From: WHTK01 sp963711035 | GTDB lineage: Bacteria > Chloroflexota > Dehalococcoidia > DSTF01 > WHTK01 | Assembly: GCA_963711035.1 (NCBI GenBank) | Contig: CAVQCN010000001.1 | Span: forward strand, 186,001-250,000 | DNA: 64,000 nucleotides | Reading direction: 5' to 3' | Made by a program: the position numbers and the translations under genes | The notes under the pieces: generated by a model | Database searches by the model: none | What the model saw: the letters and a program-made list of their open reading frames with translations, nothing else | Told to the model about the DNA's origin: nothing | Shown here: positions 17,793-25,203 of the stretch, piece after piece | Layout: each line of letters starts with the position of its first letter | Numbering within the stretch: position 1 is the first letter of the stretch

Positions 17793-18659
17793 ATGGACGA
17801 ACGCGCAACTCTGGCGGTCATCGGCGGCTCCGGCTTCTACACGATGGACGGGCTCGAGCGCCTCGAAGTCGAGACGCCCTTCGGCATGCCCTCGGACGCT
17901 ATCTACGTCGGCGAGATGGCGGGCACGCGCGTCGCCTTTCTCAGCCGCCACGGCCTCGGCCACCGCCTCTCGCCCACCGAGGTGCCCTACCGGGCCAACA
18001 TCTGGGCGCTGGCCTCACTGGGCGTGCGCATGCTCGTCTCGGTCAGCGCAGTCGGCAGCCTGAAGAACGAGATCGAGCCGCTGCACTTCGTCCTGCCCGA
18101 CCAGCTCATCGACCGCACCTCCGGTAAGCGCGAGCCGACCTTCTACGGCAACGGCATCGTTGGTCACATCCCCTTCGACGAGCCCTTCTGCCCGACGCTC
18201 TCCGAGGCCATGCAGCGCGCGGCCCGCAACGCCGGCGGCCACGTGCACCGAGGCGGCACCCTGATCACGATCGAAGGGCCTGCCTTCTCGACGCGCGCCG
18301 AATCGTTCCTCTACCAGAGCTGGAACGCCTCGATCATCGGCATGACGGCGCTGCCCGAAGCGAAGCTGGCCCGCGAGGCCGGCATCTGCTACGCCTGTCT
18401 TGCCTGCGTCACCGACTACGACACCTGGCACCCGGAGCACGCCTCCGTCTCGGTCGAGCTGGTGGTGCGCAACCTGATCCGCAACGTGGAGACGGCGCGC
18501 AACGCGGTGCGCAACCTGCTGGACGGCCTACCAGACTGGCGGAGCTGCACCTGCTGCGCCACCGCCGCTCAGGCCGTGATCACAGACCTCGACAAGGCGC
18601 CGGACGAAACCAAACGCATGCTCAGTCCGATTCTGCAGCGCTTCGGCCTGCAGCAGTAG
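17793..18659 (+). CDS. mtnP: S-methyl-5'-thioadenosine phosphorylase
   Basis: 288 residues. It splits methylthioadenosine with phosphate into adenine and methylthioribose-1-phosphate, the first step of methionine salvage. Motifs: VIGGSGFY (phosphate loop), FLSRHGLGH, SVSAVGSL, the MTAP-type EGPAFSTRAES, and CLACVTDYDTWH (DYDxW is typical of MTAP rather than purine nucleoside phosphorylase). CTCCAT near the C-terminus matches the CxC of thermostable MTAPs. GGGAGG precedes the ATG. Its 3' end overlaps the antisense glycosyltransferase gene by 91 bases. Confidence 0.94.
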   Translation: MDERATLAVIGGSGFYTMDGLERLEVETPFGMPSDAIYVGEMAGTRVAFLSRHGLGHRLSPTEVPYRANIWALASLGVRMLVSVSAVGSLKNEIEPLHFVLPDQLIDRTSGKREPTFYGNGIVGHIPFDEPFCPTLSEAMQRAARNAGGHVHRGGTLITIEGPAFSTRAESFLYQSWNASIIGMTALPEAKLAREAGICYACLACVTDYDTWHPEHASVSVELVVRNLIRNVETARNAVRNLLDGLPDWRSCTCCATAAQAVITDLDKAPDETKRMLSPILQRFGLQQ

Positions 18660-19358
18660 CCGTCGGCCGGCTGTGCCCGGCGATGCTCGCGCCAGGCGCG
18701 GAAGATGGCGCGGTTCATGCGATAGGCGGCCAGCGCCGTCCCCTTCAGCGTGCCGCTCACCTTCGAGACGCCGACGCGGCGTCGGTAGCCCGTCTTCACC
18801 TCGCGCATCGGCACGCGACGCAGCGCCGCCTTGGTCAGGAACTCGGCGGTCCAGCCGTGCTCCATGTCGGCCAGCGACAACGAGTGCAGCACGGGCGCCT
18901 TGATCGCCTTGAACGAAGGCAGGTCGTGCAACGCGTAGCCGCCGCTCAGGACGCGGATCGTCCAGCGCCATCAGCCAGTTGCCGGCCTGCTGGTGCCACA
19001 GGATCGAGCCCGGCTCCACGGCGCCGGCGCGACGGCCGAGGACGAGGTCGACATCATCGCTCCGCATCACTTCGAGCAGCACCGGGATCATGTCGGGCGG
19101 GTCGCTGCCGTCGCCGTCCAGGAAGACGAGCACGTCCACACCCTCCGCAGCCCGAACGCCCGCCATGCAGGCGGCGCCGTAGCCCGGGTGTGGCTCGAAA
19201 ACGACGCGCGCCCCGGCCGCGGACGCCACGGAGCTCGTCGCGTCGGTGCTGCTGTTGTCGACGACGATCACCTGGTCGACCCAGGGCAGCGCGCCGCGCA
19301 CCACGTCGCCGATCACCGCTTCCTCGTTCAGCGCGGGGATAATCGCCACTACCGTCAT
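18569..19358 (-). pseudogene. GT2 family glycosyltransferase, frameshifted
   Basis: A family-2 glycosyltransferase resembling polyprenyl-phosphate mannosyl/glucosyltransferases. The N-terminal part reads VVAIIPALNEEAVIGDV, VVDNSSTDAT, FLDGDGSDPPDMI and QQAGNWLMAL. The acceptor part (RVLSGGYALHDLPSFKAIK, then EVKTGYRRRVGVSKVSG) continues in another frame. Removing one base near 18957-18965 restores a 262-residue protein. The ATG overlaps the stop of the DUF2079 gene as ATGA, making it the last gene of the operon. The C-terminal 30 codons lie antisense to mtnP. It may be a true mutation or a sequencing error. Confidence 0.8.
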
Positions 19359-20764
19359 GTCTTCAGCCTCCAGACCTGCACACCCTCGCGGTCGAAAATC
19401 TTCTCGTAGCCATCGGAGGGCAGCTCCGCCAGCTTGTCCGCGTAGCCAGCGTCGCGCACCTGGTCCGTAATCGGCAGGCCGCTATCGACGATCACGTATT
19501 GCGAACCGCCCCAGCCGGGGAACTCGAACACATTTCGGCGCTCCGAGAGGTGGGGCAGGATTGTCGTCTGGGCATCTACCGATGCATCGGGCGGGATCAG
19601 CGCAATCGCGTCGTTCAGCGCCGCCGCATGCGCCGGTGAGAGCGCCTCCGACTGCACGGGCGGCCACCAGCGGCTCTCGCTGCGGGCGCTGAGCAGGGCC
19701 GAGACCAGCAGGAGCGCAGCCCCGGCCGTCATGAGGTAGGGCTGACGCCATCGGATGCGGCTGAGGCGCTCGAAGCCGAGCAGCGTCGCCAGCCAGACCA
19801 TCGCCAGGAACGGCACCGAGTAATGCAGGCTCAGCTCGGCCTGCTGCTGGTGCGCGGCGAGGCCGTTGAGGAACAGGACGGGCAGCGCCGTCAGCAGCGC
19901 GATCGGGCTGAGCAAGGCCAGCCAGCCGGTCGAGGTCAGAATGTCGAGCGTCGTGGGTAGCGTGAAGTGGCGCATGTGGTCGAAGCCACGCTGCACCACG
20001 TCCGGAACGAAGCTCAGGAGACCGGCGCCGTCGTAGAGGTAGCCGTACCGCTCCGTCAGGTCGCTGGGACCGCCGCGGATGTGCGGCATGATCACGAACA
20101 CCACCGCCACGATCCACGCGACGGCGATGGCGCCGAGGTAAACGCCCTCGCGTCGATGACCCCGCCACGCCAGCAGCACCGCGAAAGCGAGCACGATCAG
20201 CGCCTGGTCCTCCTTGAACAGCAGCAGCGGCAGGACGGCCAGCATCGCCGCGCGCGGCTTCGACCCTGCCAGGAAATATGCCGCCAGGAAGACGAAGAAG
20301 AAGATGCCGAGCTCCGGATGGAAGCCAGCTCGCAACGCCTCGTGCAGCTGCGGGCTGAGCAGAAACGCGGCGCCGCAGGCGAGGCCAACCGCGCTGCTGC
20401 GGGTCAGGCGCGACGCGGCGAAGAACAGCGGCACGGCCGCGAGCGCCGCGAACGCGGACTGCAGCACGAGCAGCGTCTCCACGTTACCGCCGAGGCGATA
20501 GACGCCGGCGAAGAACAGCAGGATCGGGTCGAAATGCTGACCCAAGAAGTTATAGAAGACGAAGCTCGTCTCGAAGAGATGGCCACGCGACGTGTTCCAG
20601 ATGATCTGGTCGAAGAAGCCGAGGTCGTACGCGTTGCTCTGGAAGGCGTGGTGCCGGGCCAGCGACAGGTCTGCGAAGTACGCGAAGCTGCCGCCGGCCA
20701 GGCATAGCAGGCTGAGAAACGATGCGAGGACGAGCCGCGATTGGTCGCCGGTTAGAGACTCCAG
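19355..20764 (-). CDS. DUF2079 membrane protein
   Basis: About 469 residues with roughly ten membrane helices. The N-terminal region (ADLSLARHHAFQSNAYDLGF, then FDQIIWNTSRGH) and FHPELGIFFFVFLAAY match DUF2079 proteins, which resemble GT-C glycosyltransferases. The frame is continuous with the upstream radical SAM gene only because of a one-base insertion near 20779. With that repaired, translation must begin near 20764, where the only candidate is a CTG; no ATG, GTG or TTG is well placed. The start is therefore uncertain. A soluble tail (VIVDSGLPITDQVRDAGY) ends the protein. A role in lipid-linked sugar transfer is inferred from the fold and the adjacent GT2 gene. Confidence 0.75.
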   Translation of the reverse strand: MESLTGDQSRLVLASFLSLLCLAGGSFAYFADLSLARHHAFQSNAYDLGFFDQIIWNTSRGHLFETSFVFYNFLGQHFDPILLFFAGVYRLGGNVETLLVLQSAFAALAAVPLFFAASRLTRSSAVGLACGAAFLLSPQLHEALRAGFHPELGIFFFVFLAAYFLAGSKPRAAMLAVLPLLLFKEDQALIVLAFAVLLAWRGHRREGVYLGAIAVAWIVAVVFVIMPHIRGGPSDLTERYGYLYDGAGLLSFVPDVVQRGFDHMRHFTLPTTLDILTSTGWLALLSPIALLTALPVLFLNGLAAHQQQAELSLHYSVPFLAMVWLATLLGFERLSRIRWRQPYLMTAGAALLLVSALLSARSESRWWPPVQSEALSPAHAAALNDAIALIPPDASVDAQTTILPHLSERRNVFEFPGWGGSQYVIVDSGLPITDQVRDAGYADKLAELPSDGYEKIFDREGVQVWRLKT

Positions 20765-21775
20765 CTCGAGCCGCAGCCGAGCGCAGGCCAGAGGCGGGCG
20801 ATCGCCAAGCATTCGCTTCCGCCAGTCCTGGTACCGCGGACCGTTCCATATCTCCTCCAGGGTCTCATCGAAGACGTTGCCCAGCGTGATCTCCTCATAG
20901 GGCGCCGTCGTGAACGGGGCGATGCAGCAGGGCAGCGCGTTGCCGTTGGCCGTGATGTACATCAGCGACCACGGCCGGCGGCAGTGCTGATAGGGCACGT
21001 CCGGCTCGTCATCGCTCATGAAGACGCTGACCTCGTTGACCTCGCCGGAGCCCTTGAGCCGCACGCCCAGTTCCTTCGCCAGCCTCTCAGCCTCGGCGAC
21101 GGCGCTGCGCTCCTGGTCCGTCGAGCGGTGGAAGAGGGCTTCGTCCTCGACGGCATGGCCGCGGCCGGAGAAAACGAGGCGCTGCAGGTAGACCTCGCCG
21201 ATGCCCATGTCGGCGGCGCGGCGCACCAGCTTCGGCAGCTCCTGCACGTTCGTCTTCATGCCCGTGATCCAGAGCGAGACGACCGGCGTCGTGGCGCCGA
21301 GGCGGCGCTTCGTCGTCTCGAACGTCTTCAGGTTCTCGAAGATGCGATCCAGGCCGTCGACGCCGCGGATCGCCGCGTACGTCTCCGGCTCCGCGGAGTC
21401 GACGGAGACGCGCAGCTCGTCCAGACCGGAGCCGATCAGCGGCTCGACCAGCCGGCCTCGCAGCAGCAGCCCGTTCGTGTTGAACAGCACGTGGGCGCCG
21501 CGGCGCTTGAGCAGCTCGATGATCTGCACCAGCGACTTGTTGAGCAGCGGCTCGCCGATGCCGTGCAGCACGACGCGCCGCAGGTCCGGCAGCTGGTCGA
21601 CGATGAGCTGTACCTGGTGCAGCGTCAGGTCGCCCGACTCCTCCGGCATGCCGAAGTACTGCGGGCAGGTCGTGCAGGCCAGGTTGCAGCGGTTCGTCGT
21701 CTCCAGATAGAGCTCGGTCGGGAGCTTGGCGACGTAAGCGCTTCGCTGAGCCGGTTTTTCGTCGACAGTTGTCAT
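20752..21775 (-). pseudogene. Radical SAM/SPASM protein, frameshift at the C-terminus
   Basis: About 340 residues. The radical SAM cluster motif is TNRCNLACTTCPQ; HGIGEPLLN and FNTNGLLL follow as in the family. The SPASM-type C-terminus has HCRRPWSLMYITANGNALPC. At the end the frame reads ACARLRLELE, but deleting one C at 20779 gives ACAGCGSSWSL and a stop at 20754-20752, the canonical CxxCG...WSL ending. The apparent 806-residue fusion with DUF2079 is therefore probably an artefact or mutation. Radical SAM/SPASM enzymes modify peptides, cofactors or lipids; the substrate here is unknown. It starts 14 bases after a tiny membrane-protein gene. Confidence 0.82.
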
Positions 21776-21789
21776 GGTTCACACACCCT

Positions 21790-21969
21790 TCAGGCGAACA
21801 CTTCGACCAGGAACGCCAGGATGAACAGGAAGACGGCGATGCCGCCGACGACGGTCAGCAACCCCATCCCGATGCCCAGCAACGCACTCCGCGACGGGCT
21901 GGCAGTTCGCTGCTCCAGCCCGTCCAGTTGAGTCTCGATAAGCGCGCCGACGCGGTCGAGCGGGTTCAT
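21790..21969 (-). CDS. Small single-span membrane protein
   Basis: 59 residues: a charged N-terminal amphipathic stretch (MNPLDRVGALIETQLDGLEQ) and one hydrophobic helix (about 29-58). The ATG overlaps the stop of the preceding gene by 4 bases, supporting it as a real member of the operon. No family recognised. It could be a small subunit or accessory protein of the neighbouring membrane enzymes. Confidence 0.7.
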   Translation of the reverse strand: MNPLDRVGALIETQLDGLEQRTASPSRSALLGIGMGLLTVVGGIAVFLFILAFLVEVFA

Positions 21970-22190
21970 CGACCGCCTCCGGTCAGGCGCAAGACGACGC
22001 GAGCGGCCAGCCAGCCGAGCGCGGCAAACGCACCCGCCACCGGCAGAGCCCAGAGCCACACCGCGACCAGCACCTTGGCACTCGTCGCCTCCGGGCTCAG
22101 CAGCCACACGGACAGCCCGATCAACACGACCAGCGCTACGATTAGCCCACCGATCAGCCCCATCGCCTCGACTCTCGCCCGCGTACTCAT
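21966..22190 (-). CDS. Small two-span membrane protein
   Basis: 74 residues with two hydrophobic helices (about 10-31 and 38-62) and a basic C-terminus (RVVLRLTGGGR). Start and stop each overlap a neighbouring gene by 4 bases. No family recognised. The size and helix pattern resemble actinobacterial phage-holin-like envelope proteins, but that is only a resemblance. Confidence 0.7.
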   Translation of the reverse strand: MSTRARVEAMGLIGGLIVALVVLIGLSVWLLSPEATSAKVLVAVWLWALPVAGAFAALGWLAARVVLRLTGGGR

Positions 22191-23350
22191 GTCAGCTTGA
22201 AGTCCGGGTCGAAACGCTCTTTCTCATCCCGCACCGTGATGCGATCGAGCTGCTTGACCATGTTCTGTCCGGGATAGCCGGGCACGATGAGCCGCACCGG
22301 GTAGCCGTGGTTCGTCGAAAGCGGCGCGCCGTTCACGTGCGTCGCCAGCAGCGCCTTGTCGCCCATCAGCGGGTCGATGTGCCACGTAAAGCCGTAATCG
22401 GAAAGGCTGTGGAAGGCGACGGACTTCGCGGCCGGGTCGGCGCCGGCCATCGCAAGCACGTCGCGCACGCGCGGGCCGGCCCAGTGCGGCTCCTGCGTCC
22501 AGCCGCTGACGCAGCTAATGCGGATGTCCGTGTCGACGCTCGGCAGCGCCAGCAGCTGGTCGTAGGTGAGACTCGTCTCCTGATTCACGGCGCCGTCGAT
22601 CTGCAGACGCCAGCTGTTGATGTCGATGTCGTCGCGTTTGCGGAACAGCGTCTCGACGGGGAAGTCACCGGGTCCGCCCTTCTCCTCCTGCGGAATCGTG
22701 CCGATGAAGAGGCCCTTCTCCCGGGCGCTACGCAGCGGCGTGTTCTGGAAGCCGATCGCCAGCCCGACACCGCCGGCCAGCACCGTCGCCAGGAATGCGC
22801 GGCGCGTCAACGGCGCAACCACCTGCTCGGACGGCGCAGCGACGGCGAGCTCGCGGCGGCGCTGGCGCAGCGTCGAAATGACCTCGAGCAGGTGGTTCCC
22901 GAGATGCACCGCGATCAGCGGCACGGCCAGGATCGAGGCCCAGAGGTGCACCTGCACCGGCTTGAACTCCGCCGGCGGGATGTTGGTCACCGTGTAGTAG
23001 TAGTGGAACAGCATGTAGAGGCCGCTGAAGTAAAGGATGAAGAAGTCGAGCGCCAGCAGCGGCGAGAAGACGCGTGGGATAAGGCCGGGCGGGCCGCGGC
23101 GCTTGAAGCGCGGCACGTGCAGGTAGTAGCCGGCGAAGCGGATGCCCGTCGAGCCGTACTTGGCCAGCAGGAACGGTATCGAGGCGAGGCCAGCGTAGAA
23201 GTGCAGCGCCCGCGTCGCCGTGAAATAGGGGCCGATGTCGTAGTTGAAGGTGTAGAGATAGAAGAGGCCGCCGGAGATGAACATCAGCGAGAGCAGGAAG
23301 ATCAGCGCCACGCCCAACTGCATCGTGATCAGCGTGTTCTCGTGCCTCAT
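22187..23350 (-). CDS. Cytochrome b-like/molybdopterin oxidoreductase fusion
   Basis: 387 residues. The N-terminal half has four membrane helices (about 8-34, 45-63, 95-117, 134-153) with histidines at 50, 135, 149 and 153 suited to heme. A Tat-like segment (LTRRAFLATVLAGGVGLAIG, 182-201) then leads into a sulfite-oxidase-type molybdopterin domain, with C280 in RISCVSGW as the molybdenum ligand and a C-terminal GYPVRLIVPGYPGQN. It looks like a MsrQ/MsrP (YedZ/YedY)-type pair joined in one chain. In that family the reaction is reduction of oxidised methionine in envelope proteins; the substrate here is not known. Confidence 0.85.
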   Translation of the reverse strand: MRHENTLITMQLGVALIFLLSLMFISGGLFYLYTFNYDIGPYFTATRALHFYAGLASIPFLLAKYGSTGIRFAGYYLHVPRFKRRGPPGLIPRVFSPLLALDFFILYFSGLYMLFHYYYTVTNIPPAEFKPVQVHLWASILAVPLIAVHLGNHLLEVISTLRQRRRELAVAAPSEQVVAPLTRRAFLATVLAGGVGLAIGFQNTPLRSAREKGLFIGTIPQEEKGGPGDFPVETLFRKRDDIDINSWRLQIDGAVNQETSLTYDQLLALPSVDTDIRISCVSGWTQEPHWAGPRVRDVLAMAGADPAAKSVAFHSLSDYGFTWHIDPLMGDKALLATHVNGAPLSTNHGYPVRLIVPGYPGQNMVKQLDRITVRDEKERFDPDFKLT

Positions 23351-25083
23351 TGCGCCGCCCCGTCGAAGCCATGCACCAGCGATGCGGTGACAGGGCTAAA
23401 CTCGAGGTCGCGGTTCGCCACCGCCAGATCGGCGGCCGTGTCCACGTCGTACCAGGTGGGCAGGAAGAAGACGCGCAGGTTCTGCTCGCGGCAGCGGGCC
23501 AGCGTCTGCTCCAGAACCTGGCTCGTGCTCCAGGTGATGTCCTTGAAAATGGCGGGCTGCGGCTGCCGCAGGCCGAGCGCGTAGTAGCCGCCGTCGCGGG
23601 CCGGCCCCAGGACGACGTCGTGCGTCGTCAGCGCCCGCGAGGCCATCGCTAGCAGGTGCCCCGGCAGCGTCGGGCTGTCGGAGCCGACGAGCACCGGATT
23701 GCGCGCGCCGCGCCGGAACGCCTCGTCGAAGGCGCTGCTCAGGCGCTCACCCAGGTCGAAGCCGCTCTGCGGGTAGACGTCCGGAGTGCCGAACAGCCGC
23801 TCGGCGTCGATGTCGGCGTCGCCTGCCTCGAAGCTGACGAAGAGGCGCGCCGTCTCGCGCTGCGTCATGTTCACGGTGTCCTGCAGGAACGCCCCGGCCA
23901 ACCGCGCGCCGGTCTCGACGCCGATCTCGGCGGCGAGGCGCGACTTGCCGTGGCCGGGTCGCGGCAGCTTGGAGAAGAGGATGCAGTGCACGTCCTCCTG
24001 CAGCGCGTCCGTAGTCGGCAGCTCCTGGATCTGCTGCGACAGCGACTGCAGCGCGCCGGCGAACACCGCCTCGTCCATGCCCAACCCGATGCGAATGTGC
24101 CCCGGCATGTCGAAGGCGGCGCCGTCAAGGAGGAAGATGCCTTGCGCCGCCAGCCGGGCGTAGAAGTCGGAACCGGGAGGCGTGGCGCGGAAACGCAGCG
24201 TGGCGGTGTAGCCGGCCTGCGGCGCCGTCCAGTCGAGCCAGTCACGGTGCCGCTCCACGAACGCCGCGAGGCGCGAAAGGTTGGCGCGCGCCAGGGTCAG
24301 GCGCGGCTCCAGCAGCTCATGCCAGCGCCGTACCGCCTGCAGCGCAATCGGCGCCGAGAGGACGGAAACAGACCCGGTGACGAACTCGACCGCATCGCGG
24401 CAGCGCGCCATCAGGTCGCGGTCACGGCTGACCAGCCAGCCGATGCGCAGGCCCCCCAGCCCGAGCGGCTTCGAGAGGTCGCCGATGGCGACGGCGTCCT
24501 CGGAGAGGTCGACAGCGGACGGCAAGCTCTGACCCGCGACGAGGCTGATTGGGCGGTAGACCTCGTCCACCACCAGGCGGCCTCGCGCGCGCTCCAGGCC
24601 TCGGACCAGCGATCCCGTGGGGCCGTGAGGCGAGTTGAGCAACGCAACGTCGGGGCGCCCGTCCGACGACAGAGCGTCGAGGTCGAAGTCATGGTTGGCG
24701 CCGGCCGTCAAGGCGACGGGCACGCCTCCCGCCTCGACGCCGCACTGGCGCATCGCCAGGTAGGACGGCTCCTGGACCAGAAACGGCCGGGCGGGCGCAA
24801 TCAGGGAGCGGGTCGCCACTCGGATCGCCTCCATGGCGCCGGCTGTGATCAGGACGTTCTCGGCGGAGAGGCCGTAGAGCCCGCCGACAGCCTCTCGCAG
24901 CTCCGCGCTGCCGCCCGACGGCCCGTAGCCGAGCGAAACGCCGGCCAGCAGCTCCTGCCAGTCGGGGCAGATTTCCTCGAGACGGGTTGGGGGGCCGGAG
25001 CTGGCCGAAAGGTCGACCATGTCCGCCGTCAGGGGACGATAAGCTTGCTCCAGAGGGAAGGTTGCCGGTCTCGTTTCGCTCAA
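23347..25083 (-). CDS. Aminotransferase fused to DUF2064 glycosyltransferase-like domain
   Basis: 578 residues with two domains. Residues about 1-360 are a fold-type I PLP aminotransferase: YGPSGGSAELREAV, NSPHGPTG (N150), VVDEVY (D173) and the PLP lysine K205 in DLSKPLGLGGLRIGW. Residues about 365-578 are a DUF2064 nucleotidyl/glycosyltransferase-like domain of the kind called rSAM/selenodomain-associated transferase 1, with LFSKLPRPGHGKSRLA, VGSDSPTLP and LGPARDGGYYALGL. The start is TTG with AAGG 8 bases upstream. It is first in the operon and ends in a 4-base overlap with the next gene. The joint reaction is unknown. Confidence 0.85.
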   Translation of the reverse strand: MSETRPATFPLEQAYRPLTADMVDLSASSGPPTRLEEICPDWQELLAGVSLGYGPSGGSAELREAVGGLYGLSAENVLITAGAMEAIRVATRSLIAPARPFLVQEPSYLAMRQCGVEAGGVPVALTAGANHDFDLDALSSDGRPDVALLNSPHGPTGSLVRGLERARGRLVVDEVYRPISLVAGQSLPSAVDLSEDAVAIGDLSKPLGLGGLRIGWLVSRDRDLMARCRDAVEFVTGSVSVLSAPIALQAVRRWHELLEPRLTLARANLSRLAAFVERHRDWLDWTAPQAGYTATLRFRATPPGSDFYARLAAQGIFLLDGAAFDMPGHIRIGLGMDEAVFAGALQSLSQQIQELPTTDALQEDVHCILFSKLPRPGHGKSRLAAEIGVETGARLAGAFLQDTVNMTQRETARLFVSFEAGDADIDAERLFGTPDVYPQSGFDLGERLSSAFDEAFRRGARNPVLVGSDSPTLPGHLLAMASRALTTHDVVLGPARDGGYYALGLRQPQPAIFKDITWSTSQVLEQTLARCREQNLRVFFLPTWYDVDTAADLAVANRDLEFSPVTASLVHGFDGAAQ

Positions 25084-25203
25084 GATTCGTACCTTGAGCC
25101 GATACTAGCGGCCACTTCTTTCCGAATTCTTACGCCAATAGGATTTCGTGTAGCGAATATAGATTGATGCAGACAAGCCTGTGCACCAGGCAGAATGGCC
25201 CGA

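Noticed and set aside
19355..21775. A genuine 806-residue radical SAM-DUF2079 fusion
   Set aside because: One base change restores the canonical SPASM C-terminus and a stop exactly at the joint, which is hard to explain by chance. Kept as a finding rather than a call.
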